Positions 32,732 through 41,902 of a DNA stretch of 62,807 nucleotides are shown piece after piece. The translations under genes and the position numbers were made by a program. The first letter of the stretch is position 1; every line of letters starts with the position of its first letter. The DNA lies in NCBI GenBank assembly GCA_964472785.1, contig CAYYMH010000022.1:1-62807 (forward strand), written 5' to 3'. The notes below the pieces were generated by a model that worked only from the letters and a program-made list of their open reading frames with translations, did no database searches and was not told the origin of the DNA. The stretch is from CAYYMH01 sp964472785. Its GTDB lineage: Bacteria > Zhuqueibacterota > Zhuqueibacteria > Thermofontimicrobiales > Thermofontimicrobiaceae.

Positions 32732-33958
32732 ATGAAACAGTCATTGATGTTTTTGGTGTCGTGTTTGTTCTTAATCTCCTGTGCTGATCAAAATATAGAA
32801 AAGAAGGCAGAAAAAATTCATCGCGACGTGCTGACCGTTGATACGCACTGCGATACGCCGATGCGGCTCACCCGCGGCGAGTGGGACATTGGCGAATATC
32901 ACGATCCCAGTGAACGGGGAAGCGGAAAAATTGATTTGCCCCGGATGCAGCAGGGGGGACTGGACGCTGAATTTTTTGCCGTATTTTTAGGGCAGCGGGA
33001 GACAACGCCGGAGGGCTACGCCCAAGTCAGGGAACGTACCGAAACCATTTTTGAAGCAATTCATCAGATGTGCGAGAAATATAATGATGTGATTGAACTG
33101 GCAACTACGCCGGACGATGCTTACCAGTTGGAAAAAGCGGGCAAGTTATCCTGTTTTATCGGCATCGAAAATGGCTATCCCATTGGCGAGGATTTGTCTT
33201 ATGTCAAAAAATATTATGACATGGGAGCGCGCTACATCACGCTGTGCCACACGCGCAACAACCAGATTTGCGATTCTTCGACCGACCGCGATGGTCCGGT
33301 TCACGACGGGCTCAGCGATTTCGGCGTCAAAGTGGTGCAGGAAATGAACCGATTGGGTATGATTGTGGACGTCTCGCATATTTCGGATGCAGCGTTTTAT
33401 GATGTGATAGATTTGTCCAAAGCGCCCATCATTGCTTCCCATTCCGATTGCCGGGCGTTGTGCGACAATCCGAGAAATCTGTCCGATGACATGATCAAAA
33501 AATTAGCGGAAAATGGCGGCGTGCTGCAAATGTGTTTTCTCAGTGAGTACGTCCGCGTAGCGGAACCGAATCCGGCGCAGGACAGCGCAATGACTGCATT
33601 GAGAACGAAATTCGGTCCCTGGGAAGATGTGAAATCGGATTCGATCCGGGAAATTTATCGTAATGAATATTATGACGTAATCCGCACCTATCCGGATAAA
33701 AAAGCGACTGTCAGCCAACTGGTTGATCACATCGATCACGTGGTGAAATTGGTGGGTATTGATTATGTCGGTATTGGCACTGATTTTGACGGCGGCGGTG
33801 GTTTGGCAGATTGCAACGATGTTTCACAAATGGGGAATGTGACCCTGGAGCTGGTCAGACGCGGTTATTCCAAAGATGAGATCGCGAAAATCTGGGGCGG
33901 AAACTTCATGCGTGTTTTTCGGCGGGTCATTGAAGTGTCCGAGGAATTGAGTTCTTAA
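32732..33958 (+). CDS. Membrane dipeptidase lipoprotein (peptidase M19)
   Basis: The signal peptide ends in the lipobox LISC with lipidated C17, so the enzyme is anchored facing the periplasm. Zinc and substrate residues of renal-dipeptidase-type enzymes are present: H39 and D41 (VDTHCDT), the Glu of GIENG, DVSH, ASHS and the GIGTDFDGGGG loop. The 408 residues match the family. It cleaves dipeptides, including ones with D-residues at the C terminus. A zinc carboxypeptidase gene follows 70 bp later on the same strand, making a peptide-scavenging pair. Confidence 0.93.
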   Translation: MKQSLMFLVSCLFLISCADQNIEKKAEKIHRDVLTVDTHCDTPMRLTRGEWDIGEYHDPSERGSGKIDLPRMQQGGLDAEFFAVFLGQRETTPEGYAQVRERTETIFEAIHQMCEKYNDVIELATTPDDAYQLEKAGKLSCFIGIENGYPIGEDLSYVKKYYDMGARYITLCHTRNNQICDSSTDRDGPVHDGLSDFGVKVVQEMNRLGMIVDVSHISDAAFYDVIDLSKAPIIASHSDCRALCDNPRNLSDDMIKKLAENGGVLQMCFLSEYVRVAEPNPAQDSAMTALRTKFGPWEDVKSDSIREIYRNEYYDVIRTYPDKKATVSQLVDHIDHVVKLVGIDYVGIGTDFDGGGGLADCNDVSQMGNVTLELVRRGYSKDEIAKIWGGNFMRVFRRVIEVSEELSS

Positions 33959-34030
33959 CCTGAACATTGGAAGCGTTATTTCAGTGAGCGGGTTTAAAAT
34001 GATCAAAGCAAAATACAAAGGATGTTAACA

Positions 34031-35686
34031 ATGAAAAAGGTGGCTTATGTTGCGCTGGTTTTTTTGTTTTTTATTTCGTTAAAAATTTATGGCTATGAGA
34101 ATGCACTGTTGACAACTGCTGAAAAGAGTAATTATACAGAAACGACGCGCCATGAAGACGTCATAAATATTTTGAGAGCATTGCAAAAGCGCAGTTCGAA
34201 CATCCGGGTGACGTCAATTGGCAAAACGGTCGAGGGACGAGATATTCCTCTGGCAATTTTAGGCGATCCGGCGCCGTCAGCTCCGTCTCAATTAATCGTC
34301 ATGAAAAAGCCGGCGATTTATATTCAGGCAAACATTCACGCCGGCGAAGTGGAAGGCAAGGAAGCCTTGCTGATGCTGATGCGGGAGATACTGTTGGGTG
34401 ATTTCAAACATCTGTTGGAGCATCAGGTAATTTTGGTGACGCCCAATTTTAATCCCGATGGCAATGAAAAAATCAGCACGAAGAATCGCCGCAACCAAAA
34501 CGGACCGGAAGGCGGCGTCGGCATCCGGTACAATGGGCAGAATTTGGATTTGAACCGGGATTTCATTAAACTGGAAAGCCCTGAAAATTTAGGTGCGGTG
34601 GAGCAGATTCTGAACCGCTGGGATCCGATTCTGCTGATGGATTTGCACACGACAAACGGCTCCTATCATCAGGAACCGCTAACTTACGCTACGTCGCATA
34701 ATCCGAACGGCGATATGCGCATACCGGATTACGTGCGGGCAAAATTATTCCCGGCAGTTGCCAAGAAGCTTGAATCAAAATACGATGTTTTATCGATTCC
34801 GTACGGTTATTTTTCGGATTCATCTGATCCGGAAAAGGGTTGGCGAACCTTCAACCATCAGCCGTATTACAGCACCAATTACTGGGGATTGCGCAACCGC
34901 TTCGCGATTTTGAATGAGAATTATGCCTACGCGGATTTTGAAACACGGGTTCGAGCATGCTATCATTTTCTGGAATTGACGCTCGAATTTACGAATAAGC
35001 ACGCGGATGAAATGGTGGAGTTTATCCAAAAGGTTGATCTCAAAACCATTGAGAGGGGATTGTCGTCGGATACTACTGCTGTGTTCGGAATTGATTTTGA
35101 GACAAAACCGTTTCCCGAGCCGTTGTTGATTCGGAGCTATGAATTTGAAATTGATGAAACGAAAAACAGGTGGGAGAGAGTCAAAAAAACCGATCAGTTG
35201 AAAAACTACCGTGTGCCGTTTTTTGGCGATTTTCAGATCACACAGTCGATTCGCCTGCCCAAAGGGTATTTTGTGCCGGCTCATCTGCACGAGATTATCG
35301 AGAAATTGCTGCAGCATGGACTTACCATTGAAACGTTGACTGAACCACAGCGATTGACAGTCGATGTTTTTCAGATGGAGGAGATCGAAAGCAGCGAGCG
35401 AATTTATCAGGGGCACAAATCAACAACGATTAAAGGTACATATCGCACGGAGGAAAAAACGATACCCGCTGGCACCATCTACGTGGGCATGGACCAACCG
35501 CTTGCTAATGTAGCTGCGTATTTGTTGGAACCGGAAAGCAGCAATGGCTTGGTTTACTGGAACTTTTTAGATCGCTATTTACGAATCAGTCAATGGCGCC
35601 AGGATTTAAATATATTTCCGGTGTATCGGTTGATGGAACCAGAGCAGTTCGCAACACAGATTTATACTGGAAATTGTCAGAAATGA
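34031..35686 (+). CDS. Secreted M14-family zinc carboxypeptidase
   Basis: I choose the second ATG (34031), which has AAGGA eight bases upstream. The signal peptide is AYVALVFLFFISLKIYGY. The peptidase domain has H103 and E106 (NIHAGEVEGKE) and H206 (DLHTTNGSYH) as zinc ligands, with NPDGNE and LNRD(F) substrate-site motifs between. The catalytic Glu probably lies in the NENYAY segment. Residues ~350-551 are an additional domain of unknown role. Together with the M19 dipeptidase it would release amino acids from peptides outside the inner membrane. The last codons overlap the DUF72 gene (ATGA). Confidence 0.88.
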   Translation: MKKVAYVALVFLFFISLKIYGYENALLTTAEKSNYTETTRHEDVINILRALQKRSSNIRVTSIGKTVEGRDIPLAILGDPAPSAPSQLIVMKKPAIYIQANIHAGEVEGKEALLMLMREILLGDFKHLLEHQVILVTPNFNPDGNEKISTKNRRNQNGPEGGVGIRYNGQNLDLNRDFIKLESPENLGAVEQILNRWDPILLMDLHTTNGSYHQEPLTYATSHNPNGDMRIPDYVRAKLFPAVAKKLESKYDVLSIPYGYFSDSSDPEKGWRTFNHQPYYSTNYWGLRNRFAILNENYAYADFETRVRACYHFLELTLEFTNKHADEMVEFIQKVDLKTIERGLSSDTTAVFGIDFETKPFPEPLLIRSYEFEIDETKNRWERVKKTDQLKNYRVPFFGDFQITQSIRLPKGYFVPAHLHEIIEKLLQHGLTIETLTEPQRLTVDVFQMEEIESSERIYQGHKSTTIKGTYRTEEKTIPAGTIYVGMDQPLANVAAYLLEPESSNGLVYWNFLDRYLRISQWRQDLNIFPVYRLMEPEQFATQIYTGNCQK

Positions 35687-36588
35687 TTTTGAAAAATAAA
35701 GAAATTTATATAGGTCCCGCAGGTTGGTCATACAAAGATTGGGAGGGCGTGGTTTATCCGAACCAGAAAGCTCGTGATTTTGACCGGCTCAGATATTTAG
35801 CCGGGTATTTTGACGTGATTGAAATAAATAGCTCGTTCTATCGCCCTTCCTCTCCCAAAATGTGTCAGAGTTGGGTGAAACGAGTGGCTGAGAATCCAGA
35901 CTTTATGTTTACTTACAAACTCTGGCAGGAGTACACCCATGAACGTGATCGGTTGCCGAGCGCAAGCGATGAAAAGATGATTAAGTCCGGTCTGGATATT
36001 TTGCAGACGGATGACCGACTCGGCGCTGTTCTGGTCCAATTTCCGTGGTCGTTTAAATATAGCGAGGAAAATCTGGTCTGGCTCGAAAAAGTGACCGCTA
36101 AATTTTCCGTTTACAACCCGGTGGTGGAAATGCGGCATCAATCTTGGCTGAATAATGACTTTTTTAGTTTTCTCGAAGAAAAGGATATCGCCTTTGCAAA
36201 TATCGATCAACCGGTGATTGGAAAATCTGTTCCGCTTACAACACATATATTTGGAAAGGTGAATTATTTGCGGCTGCACGGCAGGAATCGAAAAAACTGG
36301 TTTGCGAATGATGCTACCGTGGCAAGCCGCTACGATTATCTTTACAGCGAAAAGGAATTGAAACAAATTAAGCAGAAAATTGAAGATATGATGGAGCATA
36401 ACGCAAAAACGTATATTATTTTTAACAATCATTATCGAGGACAGGCGCCCGCGAACGCACTGCAAACGATGTTCTTGTTAAAGGATTCAAAAGTATCGTC
36501 CCCGGAAGAATTAATCCAAAATTATCCAAAATTAAAAGATATTTCGTTAACACAGTCAAATGAAACTGGTCAAGCCAGGCTGTTTTGA
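35683..36588 (+). CDS. DUF72 family protein (TIM-barrel, function unknown)
   Basis: The frame is open from 35593 but the family starts at the ATG at 35683, which overlaps the previous stop as ATGA, indicating coupling. The 301 residues show the DUF72 signature: YIGPAGWSYKDWEGVVYP, then FDVIEINSSFYRPSSPKM, LGAVLVQFPWSF, VVEMRHQSW and a late Y.IFNNHYRGQAPANALQ. This is the YecE-like family with a TIM-barrel fold and no established activity. Translation coupled to a secreted peptidase is probably only convenience, since this protein has no signal peptide. Confidence 0.87.
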   Translation: MILKNKEIYIGPAGWSYKDWEGVVYPNQKARDFDRLRYLAGYFDVIEINSSFYRPSSPKMCQSWVKRVAENPDFMFTYKLWQEYTHERDRLPSASDEKMIKSGLDILQTDDRLGAVLVQFPWSFKYSEENLVWLEKVTAKFSVYNPVVEMRHQSWLNNDFFSFLEEKDIAFANIDQPVIGKSVPLTTHIFGKVNYLRLHGRNRKNWFANDATVASRYDYLYSEKELKQIKQKIEDMMEHNAKTYIIFNNHYRGQAPANALQTMFLLKDSKVSSPEELIQNYPKLKDISLTQSNETGQARLF

Positions 36589-36967
36589 GTTGACTTTTTA
36601 TTACCAGGCTGACTTATTCATAAATGATTGCCAATTGCCAGGTGGCGGACTCCATGACACCAAAAAATTAAAAGTTATAAGAAATTGAATTTTAAACTCA
36701 GTTTTGTCAGATTAACATATTAATAAATTTATAATTAATTGATTTTTAAATCCTTGAGCCTTTGCGTTTTTGAGGCAAAAGAATATTTCAAGCTAGAAAT
36801 TTGACATAGCAAAACTAAACGAAGTGTTTTGGGCTCGTTAAACAGCTTACGGTCATTCGTAATTATCACGGGATATTTTTATCGTTAATGGTTGCTTGAA
36901 TTCTATCATCCAAAACTGATTCAAGCGCAAACAAATTTTTAAATCAATACTATTCTTTGGTGAGTTT
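36589..36967. other. Intergenic stretch without recognised gene
   Basis: AT-rich sequence. I see no ORF with a start site, no clear terminator after the DUF72 gene and no convincing promoter, only a short GCCTTTGCG...GAGGCAAAAG trace that may be a decayed palindromic repeat. Confidence 0.4.
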
Positions 36968-39900
36968 ATGCTGAATTTTGAACATGTGAACAAGTTAGAG
37001 AAAAGATTGCCCACCATGATCAGACGACATATACCGAGATCATTTATATCGGTGGGTTTGAAAATAATTAAGGACAAGGATTTTAAAAACTTTGATTTTG
37101 TTCGTAATTCATATACCGCTGAGTTTACGACCAAACGCGGGCAGTACTGGAGTATTATTCAAATTAGACCGGAGGAAAAACTTTCCAGGACGTCGTGCAC
37201 CTGTCCAACTTACATGCAACAGATGAATTGCCCACATTTGACAGCGTTGTATTTGTTGATTTATTCAAAGGCTTCTGAAGCAAGTCATTTTGGAGATACG
37301 CTGCACAAATTTTATGAACAGAGTCTCTGGTCGAGTTTGGCAAAAATATGCTATGAGCATTATGACAAAGAAAGGATTTCAATCCAATCTGAATTGACCA
37401 AAAATAAATCCGAACCGGAGTTGAAGATAAGTGGTGTGTTAAATAACGATCAAAAAATATTTGAATTTAAAGTGCCGGATTTATATTTAAATCGCATTGT
37501 CGAAAAATACCGCTGGGATTTTTTCGATGACCCAGAGAACGAATCTTCAGTTTGGGACAAGTTTATTGAGAATGTCCAATTTATTGAGGCTGAAAAAACC
37601 GATGTTGAACGCCGGATGAACGAGACGGGTTACAAGTCGTGGCTGCAGAAGTTTGAAAATACGTACTGGTTTGATTTTAGCAAGCTCTGGTTTTTGGGGT
37701 ATGATCAAAATGATTATTCGGTAGATTATCTGAATGAAACCAAAAGCTTGAGATTATTTTCCCCGGATCAGCTTTTCAGTTTTCATATCCTCCAGAATCA
37801 GGTTTCCAATATGTTAATCAAGTTATCGAAAATTGAGAACGTTCGTGAATCCCTCAAAATATTTGATCAAAATGCGGTTTTGAACCATTCGATTGCTGTA
37901 ACAGATCAGCACGAATTAGAAATTACTCCTGTACTGGAGTTGCCGGATCAGGGAAAACCGATTTTCCTGGATGGCTCGACAAAGATGAAACCGGAAATTT
38001 TTGGAAAATACATTTTTATAAAAGACTTCGGCTTTTATCAGTACAGAAGAGCAGTGGAGTATTATGACGGTAATCTTTTTAAATTTGAAGAAACACGTAT
38101 TCCTAATGATCGCATCATTCATTTTATCCGTGAATACAAAAGGTATATTGATGAAGAAATTTTTTACCATGTAAGCCAGTCGCTAAAGAATCAGAAATTT
38201 GTGAATAAAGTGAAAAAAGTCGATGTGTTTGTGGATGAAATTGAAGATGACTGGATTTATCTGTCGTTGAAGTACCGGATTGGAGAGGATACGATTTCGT
38301 TTTACGACATTTACCAGGCATTAAAGCAGAATCGTCGTTATTTGATTAGCAAAAATCACTGGATCGATCTGCATCAAATTGATTTCCGCTGGATTCGCTC
38401 CATGTTGAAGGAAGAAAAAACAGAATTTGATTTACCTGACAAACAGGGCACAAGTTTTCGAGTTCGTAAAGTAAACTTCATCAAAATGAACGCACATCTG
38501 CCGATAAAAAGTAAGATCAAAACCCGGCGGCATTTACAGGATTTGGTACAAAAAATTATCAATTTCGAACCCTTATCAGCGCTACCTTCTTTAGAAAAAT
38601 GTAACTATACTTTGAGAGATTATCAAAAGAATGGCTTCCAATGGTTGTGGTTTCTTTATGAAAATAAACTGTCCGGGTTGTTGTGCGATGATATGGGACT
38701 TGGTAAAACCTATGAATCACTTTCACTGATTGACGCGATTTCATTGTCCAAAAATCGACAGATGAATTTTTTAGTGGTGTGCCCGACTTCGGTGCTTTCT
38801 CACTGGTTCGATAAATTAACACAATTAAAGAAAAAGGTACATGTCCATTTGTACCATGGCAGTGAACGAACATTAAAATCATTGAAAAAGCAAAAATATT
38901 CAGTGATCCTTACATCCTACGGTGTTTTGCGAAACGATTTGGCAGAGTTTGCCAAGCTGGAATTTGAGGTTGCGGTTTTCGATGAGATTCAGACCGCTAA
39001 AAATAAAGCCAGTCTTACCAATGCTGCATTAAATCAGTTGAATTCACGAATGCGATTGGGGTTGACCGGAACACCGATCGAAAATACGCTGAATGAGTTG
39101 AAGGCGTTATTTGATATTGTGTTGCCCGATTATCTGGGTGGAGATTTCTCGTTCCGAAAAAATTATATCTACCCAATTGAGCGGCACAATGATCAAAACA
39201 AAACCGAGGAACTTCACAAAGTAGTCAGCCCCTTTATGTTGCGTCGCACTAAGAATCAAGTGCTCACTGAACTGCCGCCAAAAATCGAAGAGGTGAGAAA
39301 GTGTGAACTCAGTGAAGACCAGATCGAATTATATGAAAGCGTGATCAATGACCGCGCCCAATCTCTGTTAGCGCAATTGTACAAAGAAACTCAAGATATT
39401 CCGTATATCCATATTTTTGCGGTGCTGAGCCTGCTCAAACAAATCTGTAATCATCCAGCCCAATTGAAAGACAGCGAGTTAAACTATCAAAAGTACAAAT
39501 CCGGAAAATGGGAGTTGTTTTGCGAACTATTGGATGAAAGTTTGAACAGTGGTTTCAAAGTCGTGGTTTTCAGCCAATATCTGCGGATGCTGGCGTTGAT
39601 TGAAGCATATTTGAAGGACAAGAAAGTGGAATTTGCCACGATAAAAGGCGCCACACAAAATCGCCGTAAAATGATTGAGCGATTTAATCATGATCCGGAT
39701 TGTCTTGTGTTTACTGGTAGTCTTGGCGCTGCGGGAAAGGGCATCGACCTGATCGGCGGTTCGGTGGTGATTCATTACGACCGTTGGTGGAATGCGGCGC
39801 GGGAAAATCAGGCAACTGACCGCGTTCATCGAATCGGACAGATTCGGGGTGTGCAAGTGTTCAAATTGGTTACTGAAGGCACTCTGGAAGAAAAGATTGA

Positions 39901-40018
39901 CCGCTTGATTAGCAGCAAACAAAAATTGATGGATGAGCTTGTCAGGGAAGACGATGCGAATATTGTGAAAAAGTTAGATCGGGAAGAGTTAATTGAGCTA
40001 CTCCAATTTGAAAAATGA
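36968..40018 (+). CDS. SWIM zinc finger SNF2-family helicase
   Basis: The 1016 residues start with a SWIM zinc finger (C77, C79, C88, H90: CTCP...NCPH). A poorly conserved middle region is followed by a SNF2 ATPase: motif I DDMGLGKT (~573), DEIQ in place of DEAH (~675), LTGTPIEN, and a helicase C domain ending with the arginine-finger motif DRVHRIGQ. Such bacterial Swi2/Snf2 proteins translocate on double-stranded DNA and are linked to transcription recycling or repair. TTTGGTGAG is a weak ribosome binding site. It is a single gene ending at a large hairpin. Confidence 0.92.
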   Translation: MLNFEHVNKLEKRLPTMIRRHIPRSFISVGLKIIKDKDFKNFDFVRNSYTAEFTTKRGQYWSIIQIRPEEKLSRTSCTCPTYMQQMNCPHLTALYLLIYSKASEASHFGDTLHKFYEQSLWSSLAKICYEHYDKERISIQSELTKNKSEPELKISGVLNNDQKIFEFKVPDLYLNRIVEKYRWDFFDDPENESSVWDKFIENVQFIEAEKTDVERRMNETGYKSWLQKFENTYWFDFSKLWFLGYDQNDYSVDYLNETKSLRLFSPDQLFSFHILQNQVSNMLIKLSKIENVRESLKIFDQNAVLNHSIAVTDQHELEITPVLELPDQGKPIFLDGSTKMKPEIFGKYIFIKDFGFYQYRRAVEYYDGNLFKFEETRIPNDRIIHFIREYKRYIDEEIFYHVSQSLKNQKFVNKVKKVDVFVDEIEDDWIYLSLKYRIGEDTISFYDIYQALKQNRRYLISKNHWIDLHQIDFRWIRSMLKEEKTEFDLPDKQGTSFRVRKVNFIKMNAHLPIKSKIKTRRHLQDLVQKIINFEPLSALPSLEKCNYTLRDYQKNGFQWLWFLYENKLSGLLCDDMGLGKTYESLSLIDAISLSKNRQMNFLVVCPTSVLSHWFDKLTQLKKKVHVHLYHGSERTLKSLKKQKYSVILTSYGVLRNDLAEFAKLEFEVAVFDEIQTAKNKASLTNAALNQLNSRMRLGLTGTPIENTLNELKALFDIVLPDYLGGDFSFRKNYIYPIERHNDQNKTEELHKVVSPFMLRRTKNQVLTELPPKIEEVRKCELSEDQIELYESVINDRAQSLLAQLYKETQDIPYIHIFAVLSLLKQICNHPAQLKDSELNYQKYKSGKWELFCELLDESLNSGFKVVVFSQYLRMLALIEAYLKDKKVEFATIKGATQNRRKMIERFNHDPDCLVFTGSLGAAGKGIDLIGGSVVIHYDRWWNAARENQATDRVHRIGQIRGVQVFKLVTEGTLEEKIDRLISSKQKLMDELVREDDANIVKKLDREELIELLQFEK

Positions 40019-40058
40019 TGTGTACAATTATAGCAGCTCTGATCTGAATAAAAATAAA

Positions 40059-40127
40059 GAGACCGGATCAAACATTACCTCACCGGAATTAGGGGGAGTT
40101 ACCGGTGATGGAGATCAATCCGGTCTC
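40059..40127. terminator. Large two-step hairpin between convergent helicase and rpsT
   Basis: GAGACCGGAT (40059-40068) and ATCCGGTCTC (40118-40127) are exact complements. Inside, TCACCGG pairs with CCGGTGA. A-rich sequence precedes and ATTTTTAAA follows, so it can end transcripts from both sides. It is bigger and more branched than other terminators here. Confidence 0.7.
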
Positions 40128-40152
40128 ATTTTTAAATTGAATGATAAATTCA

Positions 40153-40410
40153 CTATTGATTCAGTGAATTTGCATATTGAGCTAATTTTGATTTTTGATT
40201 GGCTGCTTTGTTTTTATGAATAATTTTTTTTGACGCCAGTTTGTCCAATAACGAATACGTTTTCTTAAGTTCATCTTGAATCGCATCTTTATCTGTTGTG
40301 GCTTTTACTTTTTTAATAGCCGTCTTCATCTTTGACTTATAGCTTTTATTGCGCTCATTCTGTTTCAGGCTTAATCTCACCCGTTTTTTTGTCGATTTGT
40401 GATGTGGCAT
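40153..40410 (-). CDS. rpsT: 30S ribosomal protein S20
   Basis: It starts at the ATG at 40410 after AAAGGAATT; an upstream in-frame ATG adds eight non-conserved residues. The 85 residues are Lys-rich and all-helical, beginning MPHHKSTKKRVRLS..QNERNK and ending with a conserved IHKNKAANQKSKLA segment. S20 binds 16S rRNA early in 30S assembly. A promoter on the same strand lies 50 bp upstream, so it is its own transcription unit, as is common for rpsT. Confidence 0.93.
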   Translation of the reverse strand: MPHHKSTKKRVRLSLKQNERNKSYKSKMKTAIKKVKATTDKDAIQDELKKTYSLLDKLASKKIIHKNKAANQKSKLAQYANSLNQ

Positions 40411-40460
40411 AATTCCTTTCCCATGATCTTTCAATGTAATTTAATTCAATATTTTTAATA

Positions 40461-40489
40461 AATATACTAAAATAAATTAAAAATGTCAA
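40461..40489 (-). promoter_or_regulatory. rpsT promoter
   Basis: On the minus strand TTGACA (40484-40489), 17 bases, TATATT (40461-40466). Near consensus for a housekeeping sigma factor and suitably placed for a highly expressed ribosomal gene. Confidence 0.7.
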
Positions 40490-40579
40490 TAGAAAAAATT
40501 CGTTATCAATTTTATAACACAAGGCTTATTAAAATCGCCTGTTTATCTGTAATACAATCAATTACAAGAGAATTGTTTG

Positions 40580-41527
40580 CTATTTTAGGCTGGGAGAACA
40601 AAATAACGGTAACCCCGGAATATCAACTCTCAGTTTGTAAACAGCGTTCGTTTCATCTTCAGTAATGTACAGTGACTTCATGTCTATATCCCCAAACTCA
40701 ACATTGCTGGGTTTTGTTCCCGGAGTTTTCAGGATATTTTTGATGGTACCGTCTTTTTTTATGACCGCAATTTTCCCGCCACCGAAATGCGCTACGTACA
40801 AATTTCCCTGTTCATCAATGTTTAATCCGTCAGGATCACCACCGGGGAGCTCGACTAATGTTTTTTGATCTGTCAGGTTTCCTGCATTCGTGACTGTGAA
40901 TTTTAACACGCGATGCATGGCAGATTCACAAACATAAAGCGTTTTTGCATCACGCGAAAAAGCTAATCCATTGGGGAAAGCGAGATTCGTTGCCACGGGT
41001 GTCACTTTTTTTGTTCCTGTTTCGATTCGATAAATCACACCATCCCGGTTGTCCGGATCATATTTGTTCGGATCGGTAAAATAAAGATTTCCCTTTGAAT
41101 CAAACGCCAAATCATTGGGACGGTTAAATCTGTTTTTTTTGTATCCGGCAGCGTAAATTGTGGTTTTTCCATCGGGAGAGATTTTGAGAATAGCGCCTTT
41201 GCCGAAATCGCAGGCAAAAATGCTGCCGTCTTTGTAAACCGTTAATCCATTCGTTTTTTTAAAAGTAAACGGATTATCAGCAGCGGTTAAAAATGTGGTG
41301 ACAGAATCTTCCTGAATTTTCGTGATCCAATCTCCGTAGCAATTGGATAGGTAGAGCGCACTTTTACCATCCCATGCGGGTCCTTCGGGGAATTTTAATT
41401 TGTCGGCGATTTTTACAAATTGTTGAGCTGATTTTATCATTATTGCTTTACCTTTTGTCTTTGAGCCAACCTCGTAAATTGGATGAAGTGTGGAGAAAAT
41501 GATAAGGGTAACAATTAATAGTCGCAT
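40580..41527 (-). CDS. Exported SMP-30/gluconolactonase-like protein
   Basis: The 315 residues form a six-bladed propeller of the SMP-30/lactonase type. Metal-site segments are visible: FPEGPAWD (the Glu ligand), NRPNDLAFDSKGNLYFTDP (Asn and Asp ligands), FPNGLAFS and DPDGLNIDEQGNLYVAHFGGG. A hydrophobic N terminus (LLIVTLIIFSTLHPIYEVGS) suggests export, so it probably acts on sugar lactones or related compounds outside the cytoplasm. AAGGTGA precedes the ATG. The opposite-strand gap 41528-41902 towards the next kinase shows no gene I trust, only a weak 62-codon frame. Confidence 0.8.
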   Translation of the reverse strand: MRLLIVTLIIFSTLHPIYEVGSKTKGKAIMIKSAQQFVKIADKLKFPEGPAWDGKSALYLSNCYGDWITKIQEDSVTTFLTAADNPFTFKKTNGLTVYKDGSIFACDFGKGAILKISPDGKTTIYAAGYKKNRFNRPNDLAFDSKGNLYFTDPNKYDPDNRDGVIYRIETGTKKVTPVATNLAFPNGLAFSRDAKTLYVCESAMHRVLKFTVTNAGNLTDQKTLVELPGGDPDGLNIDEQGNLYVAHFGGGKIAVIKKDGTIKNILKTPGTKPSNVEFGDIDMKSLYITEDETNAVYKLRVDIPGLPLFCSPSLK

Positions 41528-41902
41528 TTTTAAATCACCTTTCTAATTCAATACGTGATCAATATATTCATTAATACAAAAAAATGCAAGCACAAAGTTG
41601 TTTCAGAGGGGAATCTCTTTTAGTTGTTGTTTTTTCAAAATTTCAAACTGAAATGCTGTAGATTTCAATATGTATATTTTTTGTAGAAATAATGAAATTT
41701 CTATTTTGTGTTTAATTTATGAAAAACAATTAAATAGACAAAAGAATAACAACCCGAACATGGCTTTTATTGACGGTATAGTTTTTGATGTTTTAAAAAA
41801 GCATTTGAAAAATGGATTAGTGAACGCATACAAAGTTGTCATTCAAACTACAGCATGAGACTAACATTCCTACTCAATCAATACAGTTGAAAAGGAAAAT
41901 TT

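Noticed and set aside
41670..41858. 62-codon frame before the membrane kinase
   Set aside because: No ribosome binding site for either in-frame ATG and no recognisable pattern; I left it as intergenic, though the MAFIDGIVFDVLKKHL segment is protein-like.
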